Part shown: positions 11,278-20,102 of the stretch, one piece after another | Layout: every line of letters starts with the position of its first letter | How positions within the stretch are numbered: the stretch's first letter is position 1 | NCBI RefSeq assembly: GCF_003053845.1 | Contig: NZ_QAYG01000002.1 | Location: 467,253-531,252 of the forward strand | Reading direction: 5' to 3' | DNA: 64,000 bases | Source of the DNA: Breoghania corrubedonensis | Lineage (GTDB): Bacteria; Pseudomonadota; Alphaproteobacteria; Rhizobiales; Stappiaceae | The notes under the pieces: model-generated | The model's database searches: none | Seen by the model: only the letters and a program-made list of their open reading frames with translations | What the model was told of the DNA's origin: nothing | Translations under genes and position numbers: made by a program

Positions 11278-11357
11278 GCGAAATATTGCCGGTCGGGACG
11301 CGGCGGACGCCGATCGCCAACCGGGTTGCAGCCGGTCCTTGCGGCCCGTTTTCCCGA

Positions 11358-12446
11358 TCAATCGTCCACGGAACCGCTCGGCTCGTCTTCGTCGCTGCCG
11401 GCGCTCGGATCCGTGATCTTCTCGGCGATGAGGCCGGCGTTCTGGCGGATGGCCAGCTCGATCTCCTCGGCAACTTCCTTGTTCTCGCGCAGGAAATTCT
11501 TGGCGTTCTCGCGCCCCTGACCCAGCCGCTGGCTGTTGTAGGAGAACCACGCACCCGACTTCTCGACAATGCCGCCCTTGACGCCCAGGTCGACGAGCTC
11601 GCCCATCTTGGAGACGCCCTCGCCGTACATGATGTCGAACTCGATCTGCTTGAACGGCGGCGCGAGCTTGTTCTTGACGACCTTGACCTTGGTCTGGTTG
11701 CCGACGATCTCGTCCTTGTCCTTGATCGAGCCGATACGGCGGATGTCGAGACGGATGGAAGCGTAAAACTTCAGCGCATTGCCGCCTGTCGTCGTTTCCG
11801 GCGAGCCGAACATGACGCCGATCTTCATGCGGATCTGGTTGATGAAGATCACCATCGTCTTCGACTTGGAGATCGAAGCGGTGAGCTTGCGGAGCGCCTG
11901 GCTCATCAGACGGGCCTGAAGACCGGGCAGGCTGTCGCCCATCTCGCCCTCAAGTTCGGCGCGCGGCGTGAGCGCCGCCACCGAATCGATCACCAGCACG
12001 TCGATCGCGCCCGAGCGCACCAGCGTGTCGGCGATCTCCAGCGCCTGCTCGCCGGCATCCGGCTGGGAGATCAGCATGTCATCGATGGTGACGCCGAGCT
12101 TCCTCGCATAGATCGGATCGAGCGCATGTTCCGCATCGATGAAGGCGCAGACGCCACCCTTCTTCTGGGCTTCGGCGATGACATGCAGCGCCAGCGTCGT
12201 CTTGCCCGAGGATTCCGGCCCGTAGATTTCCACGATGCGGCCGCGCGGCAGACCGCCTATGCCCAGCGCAATGTCGAGGCCGATGGAGCCGGTGGAAATC
12301 GATTCCACCTCCACGACCTGTCCTTCGCCGAGTCGCATGATCGAACCCTTGCCGAAGGCACGCTCGATCTGCGCCAGTGCTGCATCCAGTGCTTTGGTCT
12401 TGTCCATTCCGGTGCCCTCGACGAGGCGTAGTGAGGCCTGTGACAT
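11358..12446 (-). CDS. recA: recombinase RecA
   Basis: The 362-residue protein promotes homologous strand exchange and stimulates LexA self-cleavage. The Walker A motif GPESSGKT is at 76-83, and the DNA-binding loop and core blocks [24 protein letters not shown] and [14 protein letters not shown] are intact. The start [11 protein letters not shown] matches rhizobial RecA. The acidic tail ([12 protein letters not shown]) is typical. A LexA-type box lies about 120 bp upstream, so SOS induction is expected. It is divergent from psuK. Confidence 0.98.
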   Translation of the reverse strand: MSQASLRLVEGTGMDKTKALDAALAQIERAFGKGSIMRLGEGQVVEVESISTGSIGLDIALGIGGLPRGRIVEIYGPESSGKTTLALHVIAEAQKKGGVCAFIDAEHALDPIYARKLGVTIDDMLISQPDAGEQALEIADTLVRSGAIDVLVIDSVAALTPRAELEGEMGDSLPGLQARLMSQALRKLTASISKSKTMVIFINQIRMKIGVMFGSPETTTGGNALKFYASIRLDIRRIGSIKDKDEIVGNQTKVKVVKNKLAPPFKQIEFDIMYGEGVSKMGELVDLGVKGGIVEKSGAWFSYNSQRLGQGRENAKNFLRENKEVAEEIELAIRQNAGLIAEKITDPSAGSDEDEPSGSVDD

Positions 12447-12768
12447 CTTGCGGTCCTTATTTCACGCCCGTCTGGCGGTTTCAAACTGCATTCTTGTGCC
12501 TGTTTTGTTCTCCATATTTATCCCCATGTCAAGCACCTGAAAATTATGGTTTATTTTCAGTATGTTCCATCTATGTTCCGTATGTCGACACATCACGGCC
12601 GGGCGCCCTTCCGCAGCGAGATCTGCGGGAATCGGCAAGGAACATGACTTGGCCGGCCGTCTTGCCCGCTGCAATGATCGGCGCCACACTCGCGACATGA
12701 GGCCGGCATCGCGACGGCCGGATGGCCCGATTTCGGGCCGGATGCCGCGCAACGGGACGCAAAATCGA
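12447..12768. other. divergent recA/psuK promoter region
   Basis: The recA-proximal half (12480-12590) is AT-rich and contains the SOS box; the psuK-proximal half is GC-rich with no clear promoter motif. The psuK start is uncertain, so part of 12690-12768 could be coding. Confidence 0.5.
12564..12578 (-). promoter_or_regulatory. LexA operator (SOS box) of recA
   Basis: On the minus strand the sequence reads GAAC-N7-GAAC (GAACATAGATGGAAC), the direct-repeat SOS box known for alphaproteobacteria. It is located 118 bp upstream of the recA start codon, in the AT-rich promoter segment. Confidence 0.88.
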
Positions 12769-13845
12769 ATGACAGGGCCAGGCCCAGCGCCGGCGGGCGA
12801 ACGAAGCGGCTCCGCACACGTGCAGAGCATCGATGCGGCGCACGAAGGTGCAGGCTCGCGTGCCGGCGCCCCCCATGTCAGCGAGAATGGCGTCAGCCGC
12901 GCAGGCGGCGGGGCCGCGCTCTGTGTCGCCCTTTGCGGCGGTATCCACCTCGATCGCCTGGCCCATGCCGACCGGCGCATCCTGCCCGACACCTCCACCC
13001 CCGGCCGGATCCTGACACGCCCCGGCGGGGTCGCGACCAACGTCGCCATGGTGCTGGCCCGGCTCGCCATTCCGGCAAGGCTATTCGGCCGGATCGGACG
13101 CGATGGCGACGGCGACACGCTTTCCGCCGTGCTCGCCCGCCGTGGCATCGACATGTCCGGCGTGCGCGAAGGCAAGGGCGCGACCGCCAGCTATCTCGCG
13201 TTGCACGATCCCGGCGGCCGGCTCGCGGCCGCGGTCGTCGACGACGCCATCACCTTCGAATTCGCCCCCGACGACCTTCCCCCGGCAGCGCTTGCGCAAG
13301 CCGCGATCTGGTTTGCCGACGCCAATCTGCGCGCCGACACGCTGGAGCGACTGGCCAAGCTTGCCGGAGCGCGCGGCACGGGAGTGCTGCTCGTCGCCGA
13401 TGCCGTCTCCATCGCCAAGGCGCGGCGGCTGGAACCGGTTCTCGGCCGGCTCGACCTGCTTTTCGCAAACCGCGCGGAAGCGGCCGCTCTTGTCGGAACC
13501 CCGGGCACGGCGGAAACGCTGGCACGGGCGCTGGTCGACATGGAAGACGGTCCGCGTGCCGCCATCGTCACCGACGGCGAAAGCGGCGCGGCGCTCGCGC
13601 AAACCGGCAATAAGACATGCCTGCATCGCACCGCCCTGCCCGCTCGCGTCGTGGACGTGACCGGCGCCGGCGATGCGCTGACCGGGGGAACGCTCGCCGG
13701 CCTTGCCTGGGGGCTCGACCTCGCGCAAGCACTGGACTACGGTCGCGCCGCGGCCGCCCTCACCGTGGAGGCGACGGGTGCCGCACCGGAAAGCCTGACA
13801 CTCGCGGCCCTCCACCTGCGTCTCGACGCCGTCGAGGCGGACTGA
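12769..13845 (+). CDS. psuK: PfkB-family kinase, probable pseudouridine kinase
   Basis: The 358-residue product is a ribokinase-fold sugar kinase. The GG-containing start of the fold is ALCVALCGGIHLD (about residue 45), the substrate motif RPGGVATNVA follows, and the C-terminal PfkB signature VVDVTGAGDALTGG supplies the catalytic Asp. Because psuG follows 37 bp downstream, I infer phosphorylation of pseudouridine to pseudouridine 5'-phosphate. The start is uncertain: ATG 12769 gives about 40 non-conserved residues before the fold, and later GTG codons near 12820 are possible. KEGG-like alternatives such as another nucleoside kinase are less likely given the context. Confidence 0.82.
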   Translation: MTGPGPAPAGERSGSAHVQSIDAAHEGAGSRAGAPHVSENGVSRAGGGAALCVALCGGIHLDRLAHADRRILPDTSTPGRILTRPGGVATNVAMVLARLAIPARLFGRIGRDGDGDTLSAVLARRGIDMSGVREGKGATASYLALHDPGGRLAAAVVDDAITFEFAPDDLPPAALAQAAIWFADANLRADTLERLAKLAGARGTGVLLVADAVSIAKARRLEPVLGRLDLLFANRAEAAALVGTPGTAETLARALVDMEDGPRAAIVTDGESGAALAQTGNKTCLHRTALPARVVDVTGAGDALTGGTLAGLAWGLDLAQALDYGRAAAALTVEATGAAPESLTLAALHLRLDAVEAD

Positions 13846-13882
13846 CCGAACAACGAAACAAAGGAACGGGGGATAACAACCC

Positions 13883-14803
13883 GTGATAGACAGAATCGTC
13901 CCCTCGCGCGAAATCGAGGAAGCCCGCGCCGAGCGCTCACCGCTCGTTGCGCTGGAATCGACCATCATCACCCACGGAATGCCCTGGCCGCAGAATGTGG
14001 AAACCGCACGCGCGGTGGAAGCCGCCATCCGCACCGAAGGGGCCATTCCCGCCACCATCGCCGTCATCGACGGCACGCTCCGCATCGGGCTCGGCGATGA
14101 TGAACTGGAAGCACTGGCGAAAAGCGAGGAGGTGATGAAGCTCTCGCGCGCCGATCTCGCCTTCGCGCTCTCCGAGGGACGCACCGGATCGACGACGGTC
14201 GCCGCCACCATGATGGCCGCCCATGAGGTCGGGATCTCGGTCTTCGCCACCGGCGGTATCGGCGGCGTGCATCGCGGTGCCGAGACCAGCCTCGACATTT
14301 CCGCCGATCTCGAGGAGTTGAGCCGCACGCCGGTCTGCGTGGTCGCCGCCGGCCCCAAGGCGCTGCTCGACATTCCCAAGACGCTGGAAGTTCTGGAAAC
14401 GCGCGGCGTGCCGGTGATCGGCTTTGGCTGCGACGAGTTGCCGGGCTTCTGGTCGCGACATTCCGGCCTGGAGGCGCCCTACCGGCTCGATACGGCCGAG
14501 GATATCGCCCGGCTGATGAAGGTCCGCAGCGGCTTTGGCGGCCATGGCGGCGTTCTGGTGGCCAATCCGGTGCCGGAGGAGGCCGAGATCCCTGCCGACG
14601 AGATGGAAGGCCACATCACGGCGGCGCTCGAGGCGGCGGATGCGCAAGGCATCCACGGCAAGGAGGTCACGCCTTTCGTGCTGGCGAAGATCTTCGAGCT
14701 GACGGCCGGCCGCAGTCTGAAGACGAACATCGCGCTGATGCTGAACAACGCCCGCCTCGCCGCCCGCATCGCGATCGCCCTGCGCAAACCGGTCGCGTAC
14801 TGA
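13883..14803 (+). CDS. psuG: pseudouridine-5'-phosphate glycosidase
   Basis: The 306-residue enzyme cleaves the C-C glycosidic bond of pseudouridine 5'-phosphate into uracil and ribose 5-phosphate. Family blocks are complete: LESTIITHGMPWPQN with Glu25, KLSRADL with Lys86, and VVAAGPKALLDIPKT with Lys159, which correspond to the catalytic Glu/Lys residues described for E. coli PsuG. It begins with GTG, preceded by GGGGGAT. Together with psuK it forms a two-gene salvage/catabolic operon; no pseudouridine transporter is adjacent. Confidence 0.95.
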   Translation: MIDRIVPSREIEEARAERSPLVALESTIITHGMPWPQNVETARAVEAAIRTEGAIPATIAVIDGTLRIGLGDDELEALAKSEEVMKLSRADLAFALSEGRTGSTTVAATMMAAHEVGISVFATGGIGGVHRGAETSLDISADLEELSRTPVCVVAAGPKALLDIPKTLEVLETRGVPVIGFGCDELPGFWSRHSGLEAPYRLDTAEDIARLMKVRSGFGGHGGVLVANPVPEEAEIPADEMEGHITAALEAADAQGIHGKEVTPFVLAKIFELTAGRSLKTNIALMLNNARLAARIAIALRKPVAY

Positions 14804-14893
14804 CGGGGCGTTGATGGCCCGCGCTGATGGCCTCCGCAGATGGCCTGTCCGCGCGACAGAGGCCTGAGCCTTGTTTGTGCCGCCCGCTCAGGT

Positions 14894-14995
14894 CTCTCCA
14901 TCGTCATTGCCCGGCTTCGTCCGGGCAATCCAATTTCGGCTGACGGCTCCGCGGCACGTGCTGGATCACCCGGACAAAGCCGGGTGATGACGGCG
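14894..14995. repeat. dispersed palindromic repeat (left of thiaminase-like gene)
   Basis: It begins CTCTCCATCGTCATTGCCCGG and contains CGTCCGGGCAATCC, then CTGGATCACCCGGAC and GCCGGGTGATGACGG, i.e. two nested inverted repeats. The element at 17062-17161 has the same layout. Confidence 0.75.
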
Positions 14996-15208
14996 GAAAG
15001 ATCGGGGTCATGTTTTCAAGATGACCGGGCGACCACGCGCGGGCAGAGCGCTTCGCGCGCGTCCCCGCCCCCGGCACTGGACATTTTCCGGAAACGCCGG
15101 GGACATCGACCTCACACGCGATGCCATTCCCGCGACGGCGGCACCGCTGTCCGGAACCCCGCTTCACGAACCCGACCGGGGACCTCGAGCGGCAGGTACC
15201 GCGGGGAG

Positions 15209-15258
15209 ATCCCGGATCTGCGAAGCGATCCTTCGCACCGCACCGCTCACCTGATGAC
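15209..15258. repeat. short dispersed repeat, ATCCCGGATC...CTGATGAC
   Basis: The ~50 bp unit reads ATCCCGGATCTGCGAAGCG and ends CGCTCACCTGATGAC. It recurs in the same orientation at 17212-17262, beyond the thiaminase-like gene. Confidence 0.7.
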
Positions 15259-15284
15259 ATCGCACGGCAAGCCGATGCGAGGTG

Positions 15285-15316
15285 AGAAAGAGCGCCGGAA
15301 CGATCGTCCCGGCGCT
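15285..15316 (-). terminator. probable terminator of the thiaminase-like gene
   Basis: On the minus strand an 8 bp stem (AGCGCCGG / CCGGCGCT) with a 10 nt loop is followed by CTTTCTC, about 90 bp after the stop codon. The T-run is interrupted. Confidence 0.5.
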
Positions 15317-15406
15317 CCAGGATAGGCGTCTTCCCGGTGCCCTTCGGGCTGGGCGGTCTCTCACACACCCTTGGGGGTCCTTCTCGCTCACCCCCTCGCG
15401 CCGAGC

Positions 15407-16861
15407 TCAGTCGTTCTTGCCCTTCGGACCGCCGACGGCCTTTGAGGCCGGTGCGGCTTCCGCGAGAGAGGCGGCCGGCAGCGGACAGGCGTTGCAGCCG
15501 CACACGGACCCGTCCTGCGCGGCCGGATAGGCGTTGGTCCACTGGCCGTTCCAGCCGCCATGGGGCTGGCAGGTCGAACTGCAGATCGCGGGCGCGGCGT
15601 TGTTGTTGGCGATCGTCTGGCTCGCCTTGAAGTCGCAGCCGCACTGGTAGTTGGAGCGCACGTCCGTCTTGATGACGTTCTTCATGGCGTCGAGCCAGGA
15701 CCGTGCGTCGCCGGCAAGCGCGAACATCAGCGGATTGGCATTGTTCACCATGTTCCACATGTCCTGATAGAGCGGGAACTGCTGCGAGAGCTGCTGGAAC
15801 ACGCTGGCGCGCGTCGCCATCAGGTATTGCGGGACGGGCTCCGTCGCGGTCGCGCCGATGCTGTCGACCACCACGTCGGTCGAGGCCATCAGGTTGGCGA
15901 GCTTGACGGCAAGCGTGCGCGTGTTGCGCTGGCTGGTGGTGGTGTTGACCGAGATGACGTCGGCATAGAACAGCGGCTGCTCGGTGCCGTCGCCGAACGG
16001 CATCACCTTGAAGGCGATATTGGCCCGTGTGGCATCGCTCATCTGGCTCATGGATTCGGTATAGCCAACGACGGCGCGGCCGAAGCCTTCAGAGAACCAG
16101 ATACTCTGCTGGTAGGAATTGTCGTTGGCGACGGTCGCGTTGAAGTAGCTGGCGGTGGCCAGCATGGTCTTCTGTTCGGCGATGGCGTTGGTATTCAGGT
16201 CCTGCGGTGTCGGCGGCAGCGGCAGCGGATAGGTGCCGGTCATCGCATGGGCGATATCGAGATAGAGCGCCGCATTCGTGGTGCCGCCGGACATGTCGGT
16301 CATCAGGCCGCGCCGGTCGGGCGGGATCTGGCTGGTGTAGGTGCACTGATTGAGCGCGTTCGAAACCTCGTTGAAGGTCGTCGCGGCGGCAAGCTGCTGG
16401 TCCCCCTTCTGGTAGAACAGCACGTTGGAGCAGCCGAGCAACGGAATGGCGTAATAATTGCCGTTGCTCTGCACGCCGTCGCGCGCATAGGGGATGAGGT
16501 CGTTCGCGTTCTGGATTTCCGCCGGCGTCATCGCCTCCAGATAGTTCCCGCCCAGAAAGTCCTGGAAGAACATCGCATCGAAGACGAAGACATCCGCATT
16601 GGCCGGCGGGTTCATGTCATAGCCGCCGTCCCACTGGTCGGCGGTGAGGAAAACGAGCTGCACGTTCGGCTCCACCTGCGCCCAGGCGGCGGTGATCGCC
16701 TGCTCGAACTGCGCGAGCCGTGGAACCCACGGATAGAGCCCGACGGTGAGCGACTGCTGTGCAAGCGCCGGCAGCGCGACGACGAGCGAAAGAAGGACAG
16801 CAGCGGCGGCCGAGACCCCCGTGCGACGAAGGCGCATGGAAAAACAACTTAAAATACTCAT
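15407..16861 (-). CDS. secreted thiaminase-I-like protein with C-terminal mannan-binding-lectin-like module
   Basis: The 484-residue protein has a signal peptide (to about residue 35, PALAQ) and then a type II periplasmic-binding-protein fold starting LTVGLYPWVPRLAQFEQAI. The segments DVFVFDAMFFQDFL and PLLGCSNVLFYQKGD closely resemble thiaminase I (thiamine pyridinylase), which replaces the thiazole of thiamine with another nucleophile. The proposed nucleophile is Cys144 and the general base Glu269 (GYTESMSQM); after signal removal they fall near 109 and 234, close to the known Cys113/Glu241 pair. The last ~85 residues are Cys-rich, with ICSSTCQPHGGWNGQW and VCGCNACP resembling mannan-binding lectin domains. 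Start 16861 is preceded by GGGGGTGAAAG; 16837 is an alternative. Solute binding without catalysis remains possible. Confidence 0.75.
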   Translation of the reverse strand: MSILSCFSMRLRRTGVSAAAAVLLSLVVALPALAQQSLTVGLYPWVPRLAQFEQAITAAWAQVEPNVQLVFLTADQWDGGYDMNPPANADVFVFDAMFFQDFLGGNYLEAMTPAEIQNANDLIPYARDGVQSNGNYYAIPLLGCSNVLFYQKGDQQLAAATTFNEVSNALNQCTYTSQIPPDRRGLMTDMSGGTTNAALYLDIAHAMTGTYPLPLPPTPQDLNTNAIAEQKTMLATASYFNATVANDNSYQQSIWFSEGFGRAVVGYTESMSQMSDATRANIAFKVMPFGDGTEQPLFYADVISVNTTTSQRNTRTLAVKLANLMASTDVVVDSIGATATEPVPQYLMATRASVFQQLSQQFPLYQDMWNMVNNANPLMFALAGDARSWLDAMKNVIKTDVRSNYQCGCDFKASQTIANNNAAPAICSSTCQPHGGWNGQWTNAYPAAQDGSVCGCNACPLPAASLAEAAPASKAVGGPKGKND

Positions 16862-17061
16862 CACTTTCACCCCCATGATTTGTTAAATAAAAACCGAATA
16901 AATCAAAGAACAACAAACGTATAATAACAGAACCAGGGAGAGTATCAACTTGCGATGCACGCGGGAGCGTGGCGCATCATGCGCGATGCACGCCCGACTG
17001 TCTCTACGGCAGATCGAGGGCTGCCGGACGCAGCATCGGACCGTCGCGCCGATGCCCAGCC

Positions 17062-17161
17062 CTCTCCATCGTCATCACCCGGCGAAGTCCGGGTGATCCA
17101 TCGCGCTCCGCATATGCCGTTGCCTGCCGGATTGCCCGGACGAAGCCGGGCAATGACGGGA
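17062..17161. repeat. dispersed palindromic repeat (right of thiaminase-like gene)
   Basis: It begins CTCTCCATCGTCATCACCCGG, contains GTCCGGGTGATCCATCG and ends GACGAAGCCGGGCAATGACGG, the same design and orientation as the element at 14894-14995. Confidence 0.75.
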
Positions 17162-17211
17162 GGAGGCGAGAAAAAGCGACCTGTTTGGGACGTCCACTGT
17201 CTAACGTCGGC

Positions 17212-17262
17212 ATCCCGGATCAGCGAAGCGTCACTGACGTGCCACATCGCTCACCTGATGAC
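17212..17262. repeat. short dispersed repeat, second copy
   Basis: ATCCCGGATCAGCGAAGCG ... CGCTCACCTGATGAC matches the unit at 15209-15258 in the same orientation. Confidence 0.7.
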
Positions 17263-17329
17263 GCTCGTGAGATTAGACAGGATCGCGGTCCGGGATCGGC
17301 CAGCAAGCCCGGCATACCCCTGTGCCCGC

Positions 17330-19885
17330 CTACTCCGCCGAAAGCGCTTCCTTCACTGCGGTGGCCAGTTCCTTCAGCGAGAACGGTTTGGGCAGGAAGG
17401 AGAACTTCTCGTTTTCGGGAAGGTTCTTCTCGAACGCGCCCTCGGCGTAGCCGGAAATGAAGATGATCTTCAGGTCCGGCCGCGTCTTGCGCAACTCGCG
17501 CAAGAGGCTCGGGCCGTCCATTTCCGGCATCACCACGTCGGAGACGACGAGATCGACCGCACCGTCCGTCTCCTCCATCACGGCCAGCGCCTCGGTGCCG
17601 GAGCCGGCCTCGTGCACGGTGTAGCCGCGCGAGGCGAGCGCGCGCGCGGCAAAGGCGCGCACCGCCTCCTCGTCCTCAACCAGCAGGATGGTGGCCGACC
17701 CGGTCAGGTCCGTCATGGTGGGCTCGGGGACGATCTCCTTCGGCACCACCTTTTCCTCCGACACATGTCGCGGCAGGAAGATGCGGAAGGTCGTGCCCTC
17801 GCCGACGATGGAGGAAGGATAGATGTAGCCGCCCGTCTGCTTGATGATGCCGTAGACGGTGGAAAGCCCGAGCCCGGTGCCCTTGCCGACCTCCTTGGTG
17901 GAGAAGAACGGATCGAAGATCTTCTCCATGATTTCCGGCGGAATGCCCGTGCCGGTGTCGGTCACCTCGATCAGCACGTATTCGCCCACCGGCATGCCGC
18001 GCGTGTCGTCCAGCGTCGCCGACTGGGCCGCGTCCACATTAGCCGTGCGGATCGTCAGCCCGCCCCCCTCCGGCATGGCGTCGCGCGCGTTGACCGCGAG
18101 GTTCACCACAACCTGCTCGAGCTGGTTCTGATCGGCCATGATCGGCCACAGATCGCGCCCGTGAATGACTTTCAGCTCCACCTTCTCGCCGAGCAGCCGG
18201 TCGAGCAGGATGGAGAGGTCGGCCAACACGTCGTTGAGCGCCAGTTCCTTGGGGCGCAGCGTCTGGCGGCGCGAGAAGGCCAGCAGCTGGCGCACCAGGC
18301 CGGCGGCCCGGTTGGCGTTCTGCTTGATGTTCATGATGTCCTGGAAGGACGGATCGGTCGGCCGGTGGTTGGCGAGCAAGAGGTCCGAAAAGCCGATGAT
18401 GGCGGTCAGCACGTTGTTGAAGTCATGCGCCACGCCGCCGGCCAGATGGCCGATCGCCTGCATCTTCTGGCTCTGCGCGAACTGGAGCTCCAGCGCGCGC
18501 TGCTTGGTCGTCTCCAGCGCGTAGACGATCGCGGCCTCGCCATCGGCGTCCCCGTCTTCCACCGCGGAGATGTAGAAGGTCGCCGAGCGCTCCCCGTCAT
18601 GGGAAAGCTCGATATCCATCGGGTGGATCTCGCCGCGTCCTTCGGCGGCCGCCTCCAGCGCCGCGCTCAGCGCCTCCCGGCCGTTGGCGGCGACGAAATC
18701 GGTCAGCACCCGCGTCCCGCTCTCCTCCCCGGTTTCCGGTCTGCCCAGAAGCCTCAGGAACGGCGCATTGGAGCGCACAAGCCGGCCTTCGCGATCGACC
18801 GAGGCGATGGCGATCGGCGTGTTGTTGAAGAAGCGCGCGAACCGCACCTCCGCCGCCCTCAGCGCCTCCTGCGCCTCCTCGCCCGGCGAGCGATTGAGCA
18901 CCAGCGTGCGGCTTTCCCCGGCATGCCCGTCCGCCCCGAAGGGCACCCGGTGCAGCAGCCGCACGGGCACGGTCTTGCCCTGGCGGGTGACGAGATCGAG
19001 ATCGATCGTCTCGGATTTCACGTCGCCCGGCTGGCCGGTGATGGAGTTGATGAGCTCCGCCCCGTCGCCGCGCACGATGTCGGACAGCGACAGCGCACCG
19101 GCCTCGAACTGGGCGAGGTCATGGCCAAGCCAGTCGGCGAGCGTGGCGTTCAGGTAGACGATATGACCCTGGCCATCGGCGGAGAAGAAGCCGGCCGGCG
19201 CATGATCGAGGAAATTGATGACGCGCTGCAATTCCTGGAACGAGGATTCCTGCTCCACCCGGTCGCGGGTGATATCGGCGACAAGCCAGGTGGTGCAGGT
19301 GCGCACGCCGCCGCCATCGTTCACCTCCAGCGGCCGCACGCGGATGCGATACCAGCGCGCGGTGCCGTCCGGCTGACCGATCGGGTGCGGCAGGCGCACT
19401 TCCTCCTGCGCGCGCACAACGCTCTTGGTCGCCTGCGACAGGCGGAAGATCGCATCCGCCGCATCCGGGTCGCTGGCAAAGACACGCTCCACGGTGCGCA
19501 CGTCGCCGGGCCCGGCGGTGCCGGTGATTTCCGCGTAGGCCTCGTTGGCGTAGATGATCCGGCCCGACGCATCGGTGATGACGGTGCCGATGTCATTGGT
19601 ATCGAGGAACGCCTGGGCGAGCGGATTGGCCCGCGCACGCGAGGAAAAGCGTAATAGCCCGATGGCTCCGGCGAAAAGGCAGAAGACGCCGACCACGGCA
19701 AGCAGGCCCAGAAGCCCCAGCACATAGGGCTCCGCCTGTTCCCGGCTCATGACCGCGATCGCGCCCGCGGCGACCACCAGCCCCAGCGCCAGCAACACGA
19801 GAAGTCCGATGCTGCCGGTGCGCTCGGAACGGTCGACAACAGGTCCGCTCACCGGCCCGGACGGTCGCAAGGAGGGTTCGCTCAT
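17330..19885 (-). CDS. cckA: hybrid histidine kinase CckA
   Basis: The 851-residue membrane kinase feeds phosphate through ChpT to CtrA and CpdR, the master cell-cycle phosphorelay of alphaproteobacteria. Two membrane helices (about 24-46 and 53-79) precede three PAS-like regions (about 85-205, 215-320, 345-450), a HisKA domain with the phosphorylated His487 in [20 protein letters not shown], a HATPase domain ([23 protein letters not shown]) and a C-terminal receiver with Asp783 ([12 protein letters not shown]). It lies at the downstream end of the flhB unit, 217 bp after flhB, a conserved position in this class. CtrA-like sites in this window make a regulatory loop plausible. Confidence 0.96.
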   Translation of the reverse strand: MSEPSLRPSGPVSGPVVDRSERTGSIGLLVLLALGLVVAAGAIAVMSREQAEPYVLGLLGLLAVVGVFCLFAGAIGLLRFSSRARANPLAQAFLDTNDIGTVITDASGRIIYANEAYAEITGTAGPGDVRTVERVFASDPDAADAIFRLSQATKSVVRAQEEVRLPHPIGQPDGTARWYRIRVRPLEVNDGGGVRTCTTWLVADITRDRVEQESSFQELQRVINFLDHAPAGFFSADGQGHIVYLNATLADWLGHDLAQFEAGALSLSDIVRGDGAELINSITGQPGDVKSETIDLDLVTRQGKTVPVRLLHRVPFGADGHAGESRTLVLNRSPGEEAQEALRAAEVRFARFFNNTPIAIASVDREGRLVRSNAPFLRLLGRPETGEESGTRVLTDFVAANGREALSAALEAAAEGRGEIHPMDIELSHDGERSATFYISAVEDGDADGEAAIVYALETTKQRALELQFAQSQKMQAIGHLAGGVAHDFNNVLTAIIGFSDLLLANHRPTDPSFQDIMNIKQNANRAAGLVRQLLAFSRRQTLRPKELALNDVLADLSILLDRLLGEKVELKVIHGRDLWPIMADQNQLEQVVVNLAVNARDAMPEGGGLTIRTANVDAAQSATLDDTRGMPVGEYVLIEVTDTGTGIPPEIMEKIFDPFFSTKEVGKGTGLGLSTVYGIIKQTGGYIYPSSIVGEGTTFRIFLPRHVSEEKVVPKEIVPEPTMTDLTGSATILLVEDEEAVRAFAARALASRGYTVHEAGSGTEALAVMEETDGAVDLVVSDVVMPEMDGPSLLRELRKTRPDLKIIFISGYAEGAFEKNLPENEKFSFLPKPFSLKELATAVKEALSAE

Positions 19886-20102
19886 GGCCGCTCGTTCTCC
19901 TGAAGCCCGCCTTCCGGCTGCCGGCGGGCTCGATCGTTCAAAGACACGTTTCCCCGCCCATGACGATCAAGCCGGGAGCACGCCTCGTGCATTGGTTGCA
20001 TTGATAGGCCGGCGCGAAGCTGACGGATACCACGATTCCCACGCAATTCACGCGCCTTCCCCAAAAACCGGCGCGTCAAGTTGATGCCGCGTTCGCCGCG
20101 CC

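Larger units (their letters stand above)
10821..11357. other. intergenic region between recA and the NUP gene
   Basis: The gap holds the NUP gene leader, a palindromic repeat at 11115-11220 (GTCATTCCCGCG ... CGCGGGGATGAC) and the recA hairpin at 11253-11277. I see no gene; short open frames here are GC-driven. Confidence 0.6.
14804..15406. other. intergenic region psuG / thiaminase-like gene
   Basis: This 600 bp gap holds repeats at 14894-14995 and 15209-15258 and a terminator-like hairpin at 15285-15316. I see no gene with recognisable features. Confidence 0.6.
16862..17329. other. intergenic region thiaminase-like gene / cckA
   Basis: The first 90 bp are AT-rich (16862-16945) and should hold the thiaminase-like gene promoter. 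The rest consists of repeats at 17062-17161 and 17212-17262. No gene is recognised. Confidence 0.6.

Noticed and set aside
14894..17262. Possible CRISPR array suggested by repeated palindromes
   Set aside because: The repeats are few, of unequal length and hundreds of bases apart, without regular spacers.
16955..19654. 899-codon plus-strand frame opposite cckA
   Set aside because: It starts inside intergenic repeats and runs antisense through CckA, with no domain of its own.
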